DNA of 64,000 nucleotides from Oscarella lobularis (GCF_947507565.1 NC_089187.1:2170001-2234000); one strand, 5' to 3'; numbered from the stretch's first letter, positions 42,556-53,929 are shown. Notes: generated from the letters alone by a model not told the origin. Numbers and translations are program-made.

Positions 42556-44289
42556 ATGTCTGCGTTCGACGTCGGTCGGCTTCGCATGGAAGCGCGACAC
42601 GACTTCGTCGACGTCCTGAAGAAGATTCCCGGCCCGAAGGATCTCTTCATCGACCCGGAACTCATGAAACCGCTCAATCACGTCGCAGGCGCGGCGTTCA
42701 TACGCGAACAGGGCGTCGAAAAGATGTACAAACTCGAAGGAACGAGCCCAGCGCAAGCAACAAACAGCCGAATCTACCTAGCCCGATCCGAAATCGATCG
42801 CTGCCGAACGCTCGCCGCTCACATCAAAAAGAACAACGATCCCAGTTGGAAAACTCTCGTCGCCTTCGTACCCCGGAAGACAGCAGCCTGCGAAACGTAT
42901 CTCGAAGAAGAAGGCCTCTACGGTCGCATCCAAACGACCGAATGGCACTTAGATTTGATTCCGATCGACGACGATTTGCTCTCGCTCGAACTCAAGTCGT
43001 TTTACCGTCGCGTTTTCGTCGATCGAGACCAAACGTGGCTTCACGACGTCGCCTTTAGCCTCACGAAAATCCAGCAGCTTTTCGGTCCCATATCGACGTT
43101 CTACGCCGTCGGCGAAATGTCGAAGAAAATCGATCGAATGGTTGACGTCATGACGTCGGGCATGAAATTTTTCGACAGTACCGGAAAATCGTTCGACACC
43201 GTCATTCTCGTCGATCGGAAGTGCGATTTGGTCACGCCTCTTTGCTCCCAAGTCGTCTACCAGGGCGTCGTCGACGACGTTTTCCGCGTCGAGAGCGGAT
43301 TCGTCGATTTTTCCGATCAGGCGATAACCGGTAAAACGGGTACGGTGACGTTGCAGATGAACGCGACGTCGGATCCGATTTTCGCCGAAATTCGCGATCG
43401 GCACTTCAGCAGCGTCTCGGCGCATCTCGGTCGACGCGTACGCGAGCTCGACTCGTCGTACAAACGCGGCAAGGGCGCCTCGTCGGTCGACGACATGCGC
43501 TCGTTCGTCAAGGAACTCGGCGGTCTGAAGCAACAGCATCGCGCCCTCGCGCTCCACATCGGCGCATGCGAGGCCATCGGCAAGCGCAAGAGCGACGAGA
43601 ACTTTGAACGCGTTCTCGCCACCGAACACGCGCTCGTGGAGAACGCCGACGAGCGCCGATGCGTCGACTATATCGAGGAGATGATTCAGCGGCAGGTTAG
43701 TGCGGTTACCGAGCTTCGGCTTCTGTGTCTCTATTCGCAAACGGTGGGCGGGCTAAAATCGAAAGTCGTCGATTCGTTTCGACGGCTCTTTCTCCATAGT
43801 CACGGCTACGAGCACATGTTGACTTTTTATAATCTGAAACGAGCCGGGTTGCTTCTCGAGGGAAGCAGCGGCGCTACGAAAGCGTATAGTGCTCTGAAAC
43901 GAAAACTCCAGCTCGTGCCGCGATTGAGCGATCAGTACGACTTGAACGAGCCGACTGATATGGGATACGTTTTTAGTGGCGCGTACACGCCGATAAGTTG
44001 TCGCGTTGTCGAGTCGGTGCTGCGGCATTTGGGATGGCTCGGCTTGGAGGAGGTGACCCGGTATATGCCCGGCGGGGTTTCGGCTCGAACTGCGCGCGAG
44101 GGGGCTGCCGCTGGAGGCGGCGGCGGGCTTAAAACTGTTCTCGTGTTTTTTGTCGGTGGATGCACCTACTCGGAGGTGTCCGCTTTGAGGTTCTTGGGCT
44201 CGCGGATGAAGATTAGGTTTGTGATTGCTACGACGAATGTAGTGAGAGCTGAATCTTTTATTTCGGCCAATTTTCATAATCGCAAGTAG
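42556..44289 (+). CDS. VPS33B: VPS33B, Sec1/Munc18-family trafficking protein
   Basis: SM protein that, with VIPAS39 in vertebrates, acts in late endosome/lysosome and granule traffic. A single uninterrupted 577-codon frame (human about 617 aa). Family blocks: LKKIPGPKDLFIDPELMKPL, VEKMYKLE, ACETYLEEEGLYG, CDLVTPLCSQVVYQGVVDD, LGGLKQQHRALALHIGACE, YVFSGAYTPISCRVVE, VFFVGGCTYSEVSALRFLG. An in-frame GTG at 42523 is not needed. The missing 40 residues fall mainly around residues 430-450, where the human protein has a linker. Lack of introns is odd in this intron-dense region. Confidence 0.95.
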   Translation: MSAFDVGRLRMEARHDFVDVLKKIPGPKDLFIDPELMKPLNHVAGAAFIREQGVEKMYKLEGTSPAQATNSRIYLARSEIDRCRTLAAHIKKNNDPSWKTLVAFVPRKTAACETYLEEEGLYGRIQTTEWHLDLIPIDDDLLSLELKSFYRRVFVDRDQTWLHDVAFSLTKIQQLFGPISTFYAVGEMSKKIDRMVDVMTSGMKFFDSTGKSFDTVILVDRKCDLVTPLCSQVVYQGVVDDVFRVESGFVDFSDQAITGKTGTVTLQMNATSDPIFAEIRDRHFSSVSAHLGRRVRELDSSYKRGKGASSVDDMRSFVKELGGLKQQHRALALHIGACEAIGKRKSDENFERVLATEHALVENADERRCVDYIEEMIQRQVSAVTELRLLCLYSQTVGGLKSKVVDSFRRLFLHSHGYEHMLTFYNLKRAGLLLEGSSGATKAYSALKRKLQLVPRLSDQYDLNEPTDMGYVFSGAYTPISCRVVESVLRHLGWLGLEEVTRYMPGGVSARTAREGAAAGGGGGLKTVLVFFVGGCTYSEVSALRFLGSRMKIRFVIATTNVVRAESFISANFHNRK

Positions 44290-44542
44290 TCGCGGCTCCC
44301 GTTTTTTGCCAACGCTGTTTGAATGCAAGCCTCTTCGCGGTTCTACACCCGTTTATGTATATGATGAGTCGTAGTGGCGTTCACACCGATTTTGCACAAG
44401 CAGACTCAGACGTTTTGACGCGACGAAACATGAACAGTCCACGTACTAAAGTGGCGTACCGCGTAGTATCTACTGAGTTCCCAGTATGCAGCAGTCGCAA
44501 TTTCTCATTCGGTTCAGCAGACCTGCCAGGGAGACGTTGGAG

Positions 44543-45546
44543 TCAGGCAGAGTTTTCGCTCGACGAACTTACGCAATACTCGCAGGACTTGTAACACACG
44601 CCTTTGAGAAATTGATGGTACTGAGAGTTGCGGCACTTCTCGTTGATTGTGTCTCCAACCTCGTGCGAAATCACGTATTCACAGAACGCTTCGTCCCGTA
44701 AGTTTACGCAGTCTGGCGAGCATAGGACAATGTACGGAAACTGGCCTATGACGTTGCCTCTGGAAAGTAATATGAATTAATTAAACTGAAGCTACTTTTT
44801 TTATAGACTCACGGAGGCGAATAGTTGCACACAACTATCACATTTCCGTCGCACTCGGCTGCTCCGCAACCCATGCTAGAAGTGTGCGCCCAGATCATCT
44901 ACCGTAGCATTGATATGATGTTGTTTTCAGGTTTCTTTTTGTTGACTTACCTGGGTGTAGTGGCCACATGGTTGTCCGCTTTCACAGGCTTGAGTTGTGC
45001 CATCGTAGGTGTAGTAAAACTCTTCATTTCGCCACAGTTCGGCTGCGCGTCGTACTGGCGAAGTGGTGGCAATCAGAGCGAGATTTTCTCCGTAGGAATT
45101 CTGGCTGTGTTGAATCCTGCACCTGTTTGCCCACTCTTGGGCTACGACCTCAAGATTCGAGTCCTAGACCTGTAAGGTGATTGCTTATAACATGCAAAAA
45201 ATAAACAGACTTCACTGCCCACTCTAATGATTGATTTGCGGAGATGCAAATGTCAGTCTCACCTAGGCTTCACCTGCGCTCTTTGCTCTTTCACTGACCC
45301 CTAGCTAACGCCTTGAGAATGACATTTGCACCCGCCTTCACGCAGGCTACGAGTTTTTTATTCTTTGACGATTGCCTGTTCTACGTAGATTGTTGCTGGT
45401 ACTCTTACCATAGTCTGCATGTTTGCAGCAGGCGGACTGACTTGCTCTCGAGCTTGATTGTGAAGTGCGAGCAGGTCATCTCTATCCTGTTGTGTAATGA
45501 TCGCAAGAGCGACTGTGGGCAAAAAGGCAATCAGGAATCTCCTCAT
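44543..45546 (-). CDS. secreted CAP-ShKT protein, copy 1
   Basis: CAP superfamily (SCP/PR-1/CRISP) extracellular protein. Signal peptide MRRFLIAFLPTVALAI, then LLALHNQAREQVSPPAANMQTM (CAP helix 1). Exon 2 has VVAQEWANRCRIQHSQNSYGENLA and CGHYTQ, and the next exon GCGAAECDGNVIVVCNYSPPGN, the CAP signature. The C-terminus is one six-cysteine ShKT module (CSPDCVN..CEYVIS..KCRNS..CYKSCEYC). Such CAP-ShKT proteins are common in cnidarians and sponges; function (defence, allorecognition or other) cannot be deduced. It is the most diverged of three paralogs in the window. Confidence 0.85.
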
Positions 45547-45884
45547 GACGATCAGCGTTCTTCGACGAATCAGACAGCGTACACGAACTTGTAAACATCA
45601 GGGACGGGGTGCTGGCGGTAGGAATGAAGGACGACGTGTGACAACGGCCTTTTTATAATGCATTGGCTTTGTCGAACCATAGATGGTCAAACAGGCGTTG
45701 CATGGTACGTGATGCAAAGCGACGCCTGTTCTAAAACAAAGTAGCCCCTTCCTCTCATGTATATAATATATATTATTTATTAGTTCTTAAAACCATAGAT
45801 GGTCAAGCGACCTGCAGTACTCATGTATATATATATATACAGAAAGCTGATCACAATTACAATCTTTGCTTTCTCTGCCTTATA

Positions 45885-45990
45885 CTGTCATCTGAATATT
45901 CATCCAGCCAGTCCCAGTGGATTCGTCGATGTATTATTACTCACAACGCCTAAAGGAAATCCTAAAAGAACTTTTCCAGGAATAAAGGTA
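45885..45990 (+). pseudogene. fragment of iduronate-2-sulfatase gene
   Basis: Three short pieces match the sulfatase gene 4 kb downstream in order, without the DNA between them: GTCATCTGAATATT (as 49960), CATCCAGC..CCAGTGGATT..GACGATGTA-like (as 50398) and GCCTAAAGGAAA-CCT..GAACTTTT (as 50578). It is a short, internally deleted relic. Confidence 0.6.
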
Positions 45991-46254
45991 CGCGTGTAGT
46001 GGACTGCAGTATTTCCTAATACTTGCGACCATTGCGCGTCACGTGATTGAGGCGCCACTAACGATAGGCTCCCGCGTTTTTTTTTCCGGAAACTGCTCGC
46101 CCAAACCAGTTTTGCGTGTTCGGCGGGCGCGTGATCACAATTCTCGACTGTGATTGGGTCTTACGTCGCACACGTCATTGGAATCCCGGTTCGTGTGCAT
46201 GTGCGACTCGCCGGTTTCAGTCACTCTCGGCCGAACGTTCTTCGAAGCAGGCGC

Positions 46255-47010
46255 ATGTCTGCCGCGGCCGCGTTTTTCGCTCGTCGTCGACACCGGGGCG
46301 GCCGAGAAAGGCATTCTGCCGCGAGGCAGAGCCATTAGCTCACGAACCGGCGGGGACAACGGCGTCTTCCGGTGAGAACGAGCGCGCGCCCAATTTCATT
46401 CACGAACCTAATCGCGCCTATTTTCGCAGGAAATCCCCGCAATCCTTCGCGAAGGATTGCGCCCTGGATCGACGAAGACAGCGCAGCGCGGCTGGCACGT
46501 CGGTAAGTCAACCACGCGCCCGATTTTCGCCTTCAATCGATCGATTTTTTTTTCTTTCAGATCGTTGCGCCTCGGCGCGCGATGACGCGCCTCGATGGGA
46601 TCGCACAGCGCGGCGCCTCCGCTCGCCGGTAAGAACTGAATCCGCGCGGCTTCCGTTTTTCCCGCGTGATTGACAGCACGCGTTTTCTTTTAGAAAAGCG
46701 ACGGCGATCCCCCGTCAAAGCCGAGCAAACCGGCTGATCGTCGCGCCGCGCGACATGGACGAAGGTAACCTAAGCCGACGCTTCACGCATCTCCATTGTT
46801 TTATTATGATGTGTCATAGATTGGAGACCACACGGAGAAACATCTGTCAACAGCTGGACCGCACCCATTTGGAAGGTAGTGACGTCATGGATTTATAATT
46901 AATTAATTAATTAATTATTATTGCCTTGTAGGTTACGACGATGATGACGACGATGGAGGACGGCCATAGCAAAGATGGCCTGACACTACCGACGAGGCAG
47001 AAGATCAAGG
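46255..47010 (+). ncRNA. spliced plus-strand transcript with short exons, coding status unclear
   Basis: A row of exon-like blocks has strong splice sites: ..GTCTTCCG|GTGAGA (46371), 46430-46503, 46561-46630, 46694-46765, 46820-46875 and 46932-47010. From the second block a frame stays open in phase through five exons (starting EIPAILREGLRPGS, then SARDDAPRWDRTARRL, LETTRRNICQQLDRTHLEG, YDDDDDDGGRP) and stops at 46967-46969. The upstream exon carries a stop in that frame, so I find no start. It could be an Arg-rich protein with an unseen 5' exon or the start of the non-coding transcript downstream. Confidence 0.4.
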
Positions 47011-47447
47011 TTCGTACTTTTCCCTTTGGGCCCCGTGTGGAGTAGGCGCGCTCATAAGGGCGGAGAGCTCTCGTACTGCACCCAAGCGGATTGCACGTTT
47101 TGCCACTGTTCCCTCTTCGGGCCAGACGGAACATGTACACTGACAGCGACCTAGGGGGCGGGAGGGAGGGAGGGTTTGAAGTGGGGCAGTGGCATCTCAG
47201 CAAGAAGCTTGTATTGTGTGCATGTGCGAGGGCCTAACGGGGACAACAAAAAGCATAGTGTAATGACCATCCAATGCATCATGCCACTTTGCAACTACGA
47301 TAGACAACGCATTACGTTCATGCGGGGCTCCGTATACCGCCATGCATTAGGGTTTAGGGCGGCTGTCAGTAGGTAGGGCGGTTCCCAAAGTAGATAGGTT
47401 GTAGCTCCTTCCCCAACGTGCTTAGCTGGCAGCCGCCACCCCCGTTA
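47011..47447. other. no gene recognised; possible intron
   Basis: Lies between the spliced blocks at 46.2-47.0 kb and the minisatellite. I see no conserved frame. Confidence 0.4.
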
Positions 47448-47795
47448 GACCATTTCAGTGGATTCTGAGGTAATCTAGGTTGATTTAGATTATAGGATAA
47501 CTATCTAGGTCAATGGATTTTGGAGGTACTCTAGGTTGATTTTTAGAATATAGGATAATTATCTAGGTCAATGGATTTGGAGGTACTTTAGGTTGATTTA
47601 GAATTTAGGTTTAATTAATTGAATTTTAGGTCAATGGATTTTGGAGGTAATCTAGGTTGATTTTTAGACTATAGGATAATTAATATAGGTCAATGGATTT
47701 GCAGGTATTCTAGGTTGGTTTAAAATTTAGATTTAATTAATTAAATTTTAGGTCAATGGATTTAGAGGTACTCTAGGTTGATTTTGTATTTATAG
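47448..47795 (+). repeat. minisatellite of about six 58-63-bp units in two alternating types
   Basis: Units share GTCAATGGATTTTGGAGGTA and CTAGGTTGATTT. Units 1, 2 and 4 continue with an ATAGGATAATTAT type end, units 3 and 5 with TTTAGGTTTAATTAATT. The A-B alternation implies a duplicated two-unit block of about 120 bp. Confidence 0.85.
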
Positions 47796-47874
47796 CTAAT
47801 CCGTCTTTTAGCGTAACTGCATTATTTGATTAATTTGTATTTGGGCTAATATTTGAAATTTTTGTTGTGTATAG

Positions 47875-49200
47875 ATAAAGAATTGAAAAAATGGCTGTTT
47901 TCATAGCAACTCCCACTGACAAAGAGGTATTCTGTTTGAGCATGTGATGTTTTTTCTTTATCAGTTTCCCTTTTAGAGTCAGGAGAGGGAGAGCCAGCTG
48001 TCTTGAGTTGGAGTACCTTGGGTTAGCAGTGAATAAAATGCACTCAATGCCAAAGAGGAGCAGTGAGGTAGGTAAATGTCAGGTTGATGTATGTGTTTAT
48101 ATGCACTTCTGTTTTACATTTAGATTTAAAGGAAAAAGCAAGCGAGAGCCCGTCTTTTGCATTTTTGGCTTAGCTGACAGCTACATCATCAATCAGGGTA
48201 TGCGCATGTACTCTTAATTAATTCACGTAATGGTTTACCAAACAATTGCATTTTTAGATAAAGACTGGAACAAAAGCCAATGGGTCGTGGCATCAATTTT
48301 CTTTTTGCAACTAATTGATAAACGAGGTATTTATTTATTAAGCACGTTGATGTATCTTTGAAAGATTTTATTTTAGAAACTGAAAAGTATAGAAAAAAAG
48401 AAAGCCTTGGAGGAGGACTTGGGAGTAGAAGACAGATACACCACTGAAGGAGGAGGTACTGTATTCACTTTGGTTAAATGTACATCTGTGAGCATTCTTT
48501 GGTCTAGAAACAAAAGAGATCCGTCCGTTATTTGGAGCTTTGCCTTCGTAAACAAGTGGACAATGGAAGGCAGAGGTACTTAATTGGCCGTGTGATATTT
48601 TCTTTATCTTTATGAGTTTGTTTTAGAGACAGAATAAGAAAAGGAGAAGGAGCTGTCTTGAGTTGGCTATCAGTTATAGAATAAAGTAGCCACTGCAATT
48701 ACAGGAGCAGTGAAGAGAAGGTATTTAGTTGCCAGTCAATTTATCTGCTTGTATGGACTTGTTGTTTTAGAGGAAGAAGTGAGCGAGAGGGGCCTGTTTT
48801 CTGTTATTTGGAGCATCTTTGGCTCAATGGACTCATTGTCAATCCCGTAAGCACTTGTACTTCAATTCACGTAATGGTTTGCCACAAAATTACATTTTTA
48901 GATAAAGACTGAAAACTGCTAAAGCCAATGGATTTTTCTTCCTGCGACTTATTGAAGGAAGAGGTATGTATTTTAGCACGTTGATGTATCTTTGTTGTAT
49001 TTTTGGTTTTAGAAACCGAAGACGGGGAAAAGCAGAAGGCCTAGGAGAAGTCGAGCTTGGATTAGTAAACAAGTGGACAACAAAGGAGGAGGTAATCATT
49101 TTGGCACAGTGATAAATTATTTCTAAGCATTTTTTTGTTTTTAGAACAGAACAGGGGGGAGAAGAAAGATGGAAGATGCATGCAATTAGAAGCTGCGTAT
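47875..49200 (+). ncRNA. tandemly duplicated array of small non-coding exons
   Basis: Eleven blocks sit between TTTTAG-type acceptors and GAG|GTA-type donors: 47875-47926, 47977-48067, 48124-48197, 48258-48326, 48377-48455, 48508-48575, 48627-48720, 48771-48846, 48902-48963, 49013-49091 and one from 49145. Blocks 2-5 and 7-10 are paralogous pairs, and block 1 resembles blocks 4 and 9, so the array grew by duplication of about 0.5-0.65 kb (47936-48596 and 48597-49112). Block 10 equals the head of block 5 fused to the tail of block 6. Exons are purine-rich. Block 1 has stops in all three frames and no frame is shared between paired blocks, so a protein is unlikely. Transcription is inferred from splice signals only. 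Confidence 0.5.
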
Positions 49201-49561
49201 TTTTGCATGCAGGGTTGGGAAAATAAAGGAGGGGAAAGAGGGAGGGGAAATAAAGAAGGGGAAGAGGGTGGGGGGGAACTCTGCACATTTCACACTTCCA
49301 GTTCTGTGCATTCCGCCATTCTGCTGTGTGTCAGTCACCTTATCATTTTTCATCATCCTTTTCATTGCGTTCACGTGCAGGTTTTGTCACTGCGCACGTC
49401 ACCAGTCAACTCCTAAAATTCGCCAGTTAGCCTTTTTTATCTTCAATTTCAATTTCAAATTGACAGCATCCATTCTCTCCATTCTTATTCTCTGATTCTT
49501 ATTTCTCTCGAGTCCTCCCTCCTTTCCTAGGGATTTTTCTCTATAGGGGCAAGCACCTACA
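49201..49561. other. purine-rich stretch and intergenic sequence
   Basis: 49203-49280 is a strongly G/A-rich strand (runs of GGGGAAA, GGGGGGG), a candidate for triplex or G-rich structure. The rest is pyrimidine-rich without a gene. Confidence 0.5.
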
Positions 49562-49836
49562 TAATGAGCATCAATCCGGCAACGCTCTCCTCGTACTATT
49601 TATTTCCAATGACAAAAGTCACACAGGCGCGAATTCGTTGTCAAAACCTGATGGAGCTGGCAGAAGAAGAAACTGCGCCATCAATGATGAAAATCTACGT
49701 CAATGAAAAGAACTTGAAGGCAGGAGCGAAGATGCAAATCCTTAGCCTGCAGAGTTGTGTTCAGATTTTTGCTTTTTTTCTGCCAAGCGAAGAAATGCTA
49801 TATATGTATATATGTACATGTACAATAATAATGCAT

Positions 49837-49852
49837 CACGTGAGATCACGTG
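49837..49852. promoter_or_regulatory. two CLEAR-like E-boxes before the sulfatase
   Basis: TCACGTGA occurs twice (CACGTG at 49837-49842 and 49847-49852), exactly 10 bp apart and 10 bp before the ATG of a lysosomal enzyme gene. In vertebrates the CLEAR motif (GTCACGTGAC), bound by TFEB/MITF, controls lysosomal genes; the shared octamer is TCACGTGA. Confidence 0.55.
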
Positions 49853-49861
49853 AAAAGCACC

Positions 49862-52046
49862 ATGGCTGCACTCACCAGCTTTGCTTTAGTTTTGGTCGTC
49901 GTTTTCGGTTGCTGGGCAGCAGCTGAACGCAAAAACGTCCTTTTCTTTGCTATAGACGGTCATCTGAATATTGCATCCAGTATGTATAGTCCACTGACTG
50001 TATACTCAGATTTGCGTCCGGAGCTGGGATGCTACGGCTCAGCACAAGCTATATCGCCGCACATCGACCAACTTGCGGCAAAGTCATTGCTCTTTGAGCG
50101 TGCTTACTGCCAAGTGGCTCTGTGTTCACCCTCAAGGTTAATATTGGCTCCAAACCCTTCTGCTACTCTAAGCCAGTTTCATTAGGGCTTCTCTGCTCAC
50201 TGGTCGCCGACCTGATACCAATCACGTTTGGCTTATTAGTCCAGATGAATACTGGAGAAAAGTTACTAATGCAACAACAATACCTCAATATTTCAAGGAG
50301 AATGGGGTGTGTACTAAAATGAGATTTATTTTTGTTACCTGTACATAGCTCAAGCTGATTGTTTTAGTATATTTCTATCGGTATGGGCAAAGTGTTTCAT
50401 CCAGCGGGACCCAGTGGATTTGACGATGTAATGTACTCATGGAGTCCAGAAGGTTTGCCTTACTATCACGGTAAGCTCTTGCTGTATATCATGGAGCCGT
50501 TTGCAACCGTGTATTTCTAGCTCCCTCGGAGAAACAATATGGTCCAGGGAACAACATGACAAGTAAACTTACTACAAAGCCTAAAGGAAACCTGAATGAA
50601 CTTTTATTCCAGGTCTTTGGTGGGGCTTTGATGGGTTTGAGGACAACGATCTGCCAGATGGGCAGATCTGTGACCAAGCTACCAAGACACTACGAGCTCT
50701 CAAGGCCAATCGCACAAAGGGCGATCAACGACCGTTCTTCTTAGCCGTTGGATTTCACAAGCCCGTAAACACACATATATATATGATCATGCTCTACCTG
50801 TATCATGTTTCTGCTTCTCTAGCATATTCCTCAATTTGCTCCCAAGAAATACTTTGACATGTATCCGGACGCATCAAAAATTGCGTTACCGGAAAATCCT
50901 CGGCATCCAGTTGGAATGCCAGACATTGCGTGGGCCACTTGGAATATCATTCGCGAGTTCGATAACTTGGCTATTTATTTCGAGGGGAAAAATTGCACGC
51001 CGTCCAATACAACCCAGATGCTTTCGCCCGAGTGCGCTCTTCCGGACGAGGCAACGCGCGAAGCTCGTCGCGGCTATTATGCGAGTATGACGTACAGCGA
51101 TTATCAAGTAGGCAAAGTGCTTGCCGAATTGGAAGCGCAGGGTTTTGCCAATGATACAATCGTTGTTCTGTGGGGAGACCACGGCTGGCACTTGGTAAGG
51201 AAAAACGCTTGAAAGTGTTAACGTTTTCTGAGAGAGTTTCCTTGAAGGGAGAGCTCGGCGAATGGGCAAAGTTCACTGTAAACACGCCTCCTGTCATCAT
51301 TATTCTCACAGCACTGTTTCTATTTCTTTGCAGAACTTTGAAGATGCTACTCGTGTGCCATTTCTGCTGCATGTTCCTGGCGTGACCGATATGGGAATGC
51401 GATCGGATGCGCTCGTTGAATTGATTGACGTATTTCCAACTCTTGTTGACATCACCGGACTGCCAAAAGTTGATCTGTGCCCAACGACTAAACAGCCGGT
51501 TAGTTGCAACTAAAGCAGGAGTAACTTGCCAAGTCTTGCCTCTAGCTTGCATGCGTTGAAGGCACCAGCATTGCTCCGTTATTGAAAAACCCCAGCATGC
51601 CCTTTAAGAAAGTAATTTCGATGTGTTAGATTACTGGGACAAGTGTTCAAGTGCGTTTAGGCTGCGTTTTCTCAATATCCCAGACCTCTGTGTGGACTGA
51701 CTCACATTCCTGGGCATACGTTCACCCGGAATGGATCTAAGGCAGATCCAAAGCAAGTGATGGGATACACGATGCGAACTAAGGAGGTACTGTAAGATTG
51801 CGTTGTGCATATTTTGTATTTGTTTCGTAGTATCGTTACACTCTATGGGTGGGTTTCAATGACACGCTGGCGGTGCCTCATTGGGACGGCGTTTGGGGCG
51901 AGGAGCTGTATGACCACACGTCTCCAACTGTTCATTTCAATGACGAAAACGAAAATCTTGCTAACAAGCCAACCATGGCTAGCACGAAGGAAGAACTGAA
52001 GAAAATGCTTTTGGCTGGCTGGAGGGAAGCGACACCTCTGAAATAA
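49862..52046 (+). CDS. IDS: iduronate-2-sulfatase
   Basis: Lysosomal enzyme removing 2-sulfate from iduronate in heparan and dermatan sulfate. The signal peptide [20 protein letters not shown] precedes [19 protein letters not shown] (metal-binding DD across an intron). The formylglycine motif CSPSR is split by an intron (CSPS|R) and followed by [15 protein letters not shown]. Further blocks: [79 protein letters not shown] (exon of 10 codons at about 51248-51277), [21 protein letters not shown] at 52044-52046. The catalytic residues visible are all kept. Confidence 0.93.
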
Positions 52047-52430
52047 CCTGACTCAGTTGACGATCGCGTTTGTTTTTGCTGAATTTTAATTTTGCTATGT
52101 TTTCCTTGAGGATTCGATGGGATTACAGCCGTAGTTTTTACTCTTTCTGTAAGAGAATGGCCTTGGAAAAGCGTCGAAGGCTCTGTAAGGAATCCTGTGA
52201 GGTAATCGGGGAAAAGGCCTCTTTTTGGGAAACCGACGCAATGAAAAGAAATTTCTTAATGTTCTTGTTCAACCAGACACACTGAAAGCAGACAAAACGA
52301 AGAATCAAACCGACAGAACAGTCCACATACTAAAGTGGCATATTATCTACTGAGTTCAGTGTCAGGGCGGCACTCGCAGTTTCTCATTCAGGTCGTCAAG
52401 AATCGCAGATCTGCCAGGGAAAACTTAGAC

Positions 52431-53740
52431 TCAGGCAGAGTTTTGTTCACTGGACGAACTTACGCAATACTCGCAGAACTTCATACACACTTTTTTGAGA
52501 AAGCCGCTGTACACAGAGTTGTGGCACTTTTCGCCGTTTGTTTCTCCAGCGGGACTTCCTATTGAAATCACGTACTGGCAAAACGATTCTTCTTGCTGAT
52601 CAACGCAGTCCGGCGAGCAGGGATAGTGGATATAAGACACAGCATCAGCCGCTGTTGAATTGTTTAATTAACCAAATTGGTAGCGCACACTAAGAAATTC
52701 TTACGACAAAGCTTGTCGCAGTCTTGCGAACAGTAGGTGCACCATCCGTTGTTTGGCGCATTAGGGCTCCTCGAGTCAACGATGTACGGAAACTGGCCTA
52801 TGTAGTTGCCTCTAGAAGTAGTATCACACTATGAAGTAAATTAGCCTTCCAAGTCGTTAGGCTTACGAAGGCGAATAGTTGCACACAACTATCGTATGCC
52901 CATTGCACTCTTTAGCACCGCAGCCCAGCCTGGAACTGTCCGCCCAAATCATCTACCGTGTACAATTGATATGATGACTCGGCGTTTATAATGTTTTTTT
53001 TGGCGCCAGCTTACCTGGGTGTAGTGGCCACATACTTTTCCGCTCTGACAAGCTTGATGTGTACCGTCGTAGGTGTAGAAGGGCTCTTCTTCTAGCCATA
53101 GTTCGGCTGCGAGACTTACTGGCCAGTGGCCGGACGTAAACTGAGCCAGATTTTCTCCGTATGAACCTGGGCTGTGTTCGAATAGGCATTGGTTTGCCCA
53201 GTTTTGAGCTACGAGTTCGAGATTCGAATCCCAGACCTGTAAAAGCAATTTGCTTATTTTTCGCAGAAGAAAAACGAAGCCTGACTACCGCTCTATTTGC
53301 GGAGATGCAAATGTCAGTCTCACCCTTTAGGCATCAACCTCGTCCTTCTCAGACACCTACAGCTAATAGCCGCGAGAATGAAATTTTCATCTACGAGTTG
53401 ACCATGGGATGGCACGGTTTTAGTACTACCGTCTTTTCCTGACCGCAAGTCCTTTCATGTCTCCCATTACAGACAGTATAAACATAAACACGGCAGGGGA
53501 CTCAGATAAGGAAAAGTGGCACGGCCATATACGAGGCTAGAAAACTCGTCGCAGTGTGTAGCGATCGAGTCGAGTGCACTAAAGCTGTAGTAATCTTACC
53601 ATAGCATGCATGTTTGCTGCGGGCGGACTGACTTCGGCTCGAGCTTTATTGTGAGCTTCAAGCAGACTGTCTCTGTCTTCTTGGGTAAGGAGAGCAAGAG
53701 CGATTGTGGGCAAAATGGAAACCAGGAGACATCCCCTCAT
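52431..53740 (-). CDS. secreted CAP-ShKT protein, copy 2
   Basis: Same architecture as copy 1. Signal peptide MRGCLLVSILPTIALALL (an upstream in-frame ATG at 53773 also exists), CAP helix LLEAHNKARAEVSPPAANMHAM, then an exon with VAQNWANQCLFEHSPGSYGENLAQ and CGHYTQVSW. The CAP signature ends CNYSP. Two cysteine segments follow (WCTYCSQDCDKLC and the ShKT module CSPDCVDQQEESFCQYVIS..CMKFCEYC). The extra WCTYCSQDCDKLC exon is absent from copy 1. Confidence 0.85.
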
Positions 53741-53929
53741 GACGAAAATGAAGACGATCTTGTCGTGTGTCAATACTGAGCAAATTGGACGGGATAGTTA
53801 CCGTAGGCTTTGATATTTGCAGCCTGGTGTGGCCAACTCGTCACAGTGTTTACTTTGTTGATTATAAACATAAAGCGGCTATACAGTGTAGTAGTCATAA
53901 GAAATATTTTTTATAACAAATATTTTAAA

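Noticed and set aside
46116-46673. 185-residue frame rich in Arg/Ser
   Set aside because: It begins at GTG and crosses several strong splice sites; a spliced reading in another frame fits better.
48008-48217. 69-residue frame starting MEYLGLAVNKM
   Set aside because: It reads through a donor and an acceptor, is not kept in the duplicate blocks, and shows no domain.
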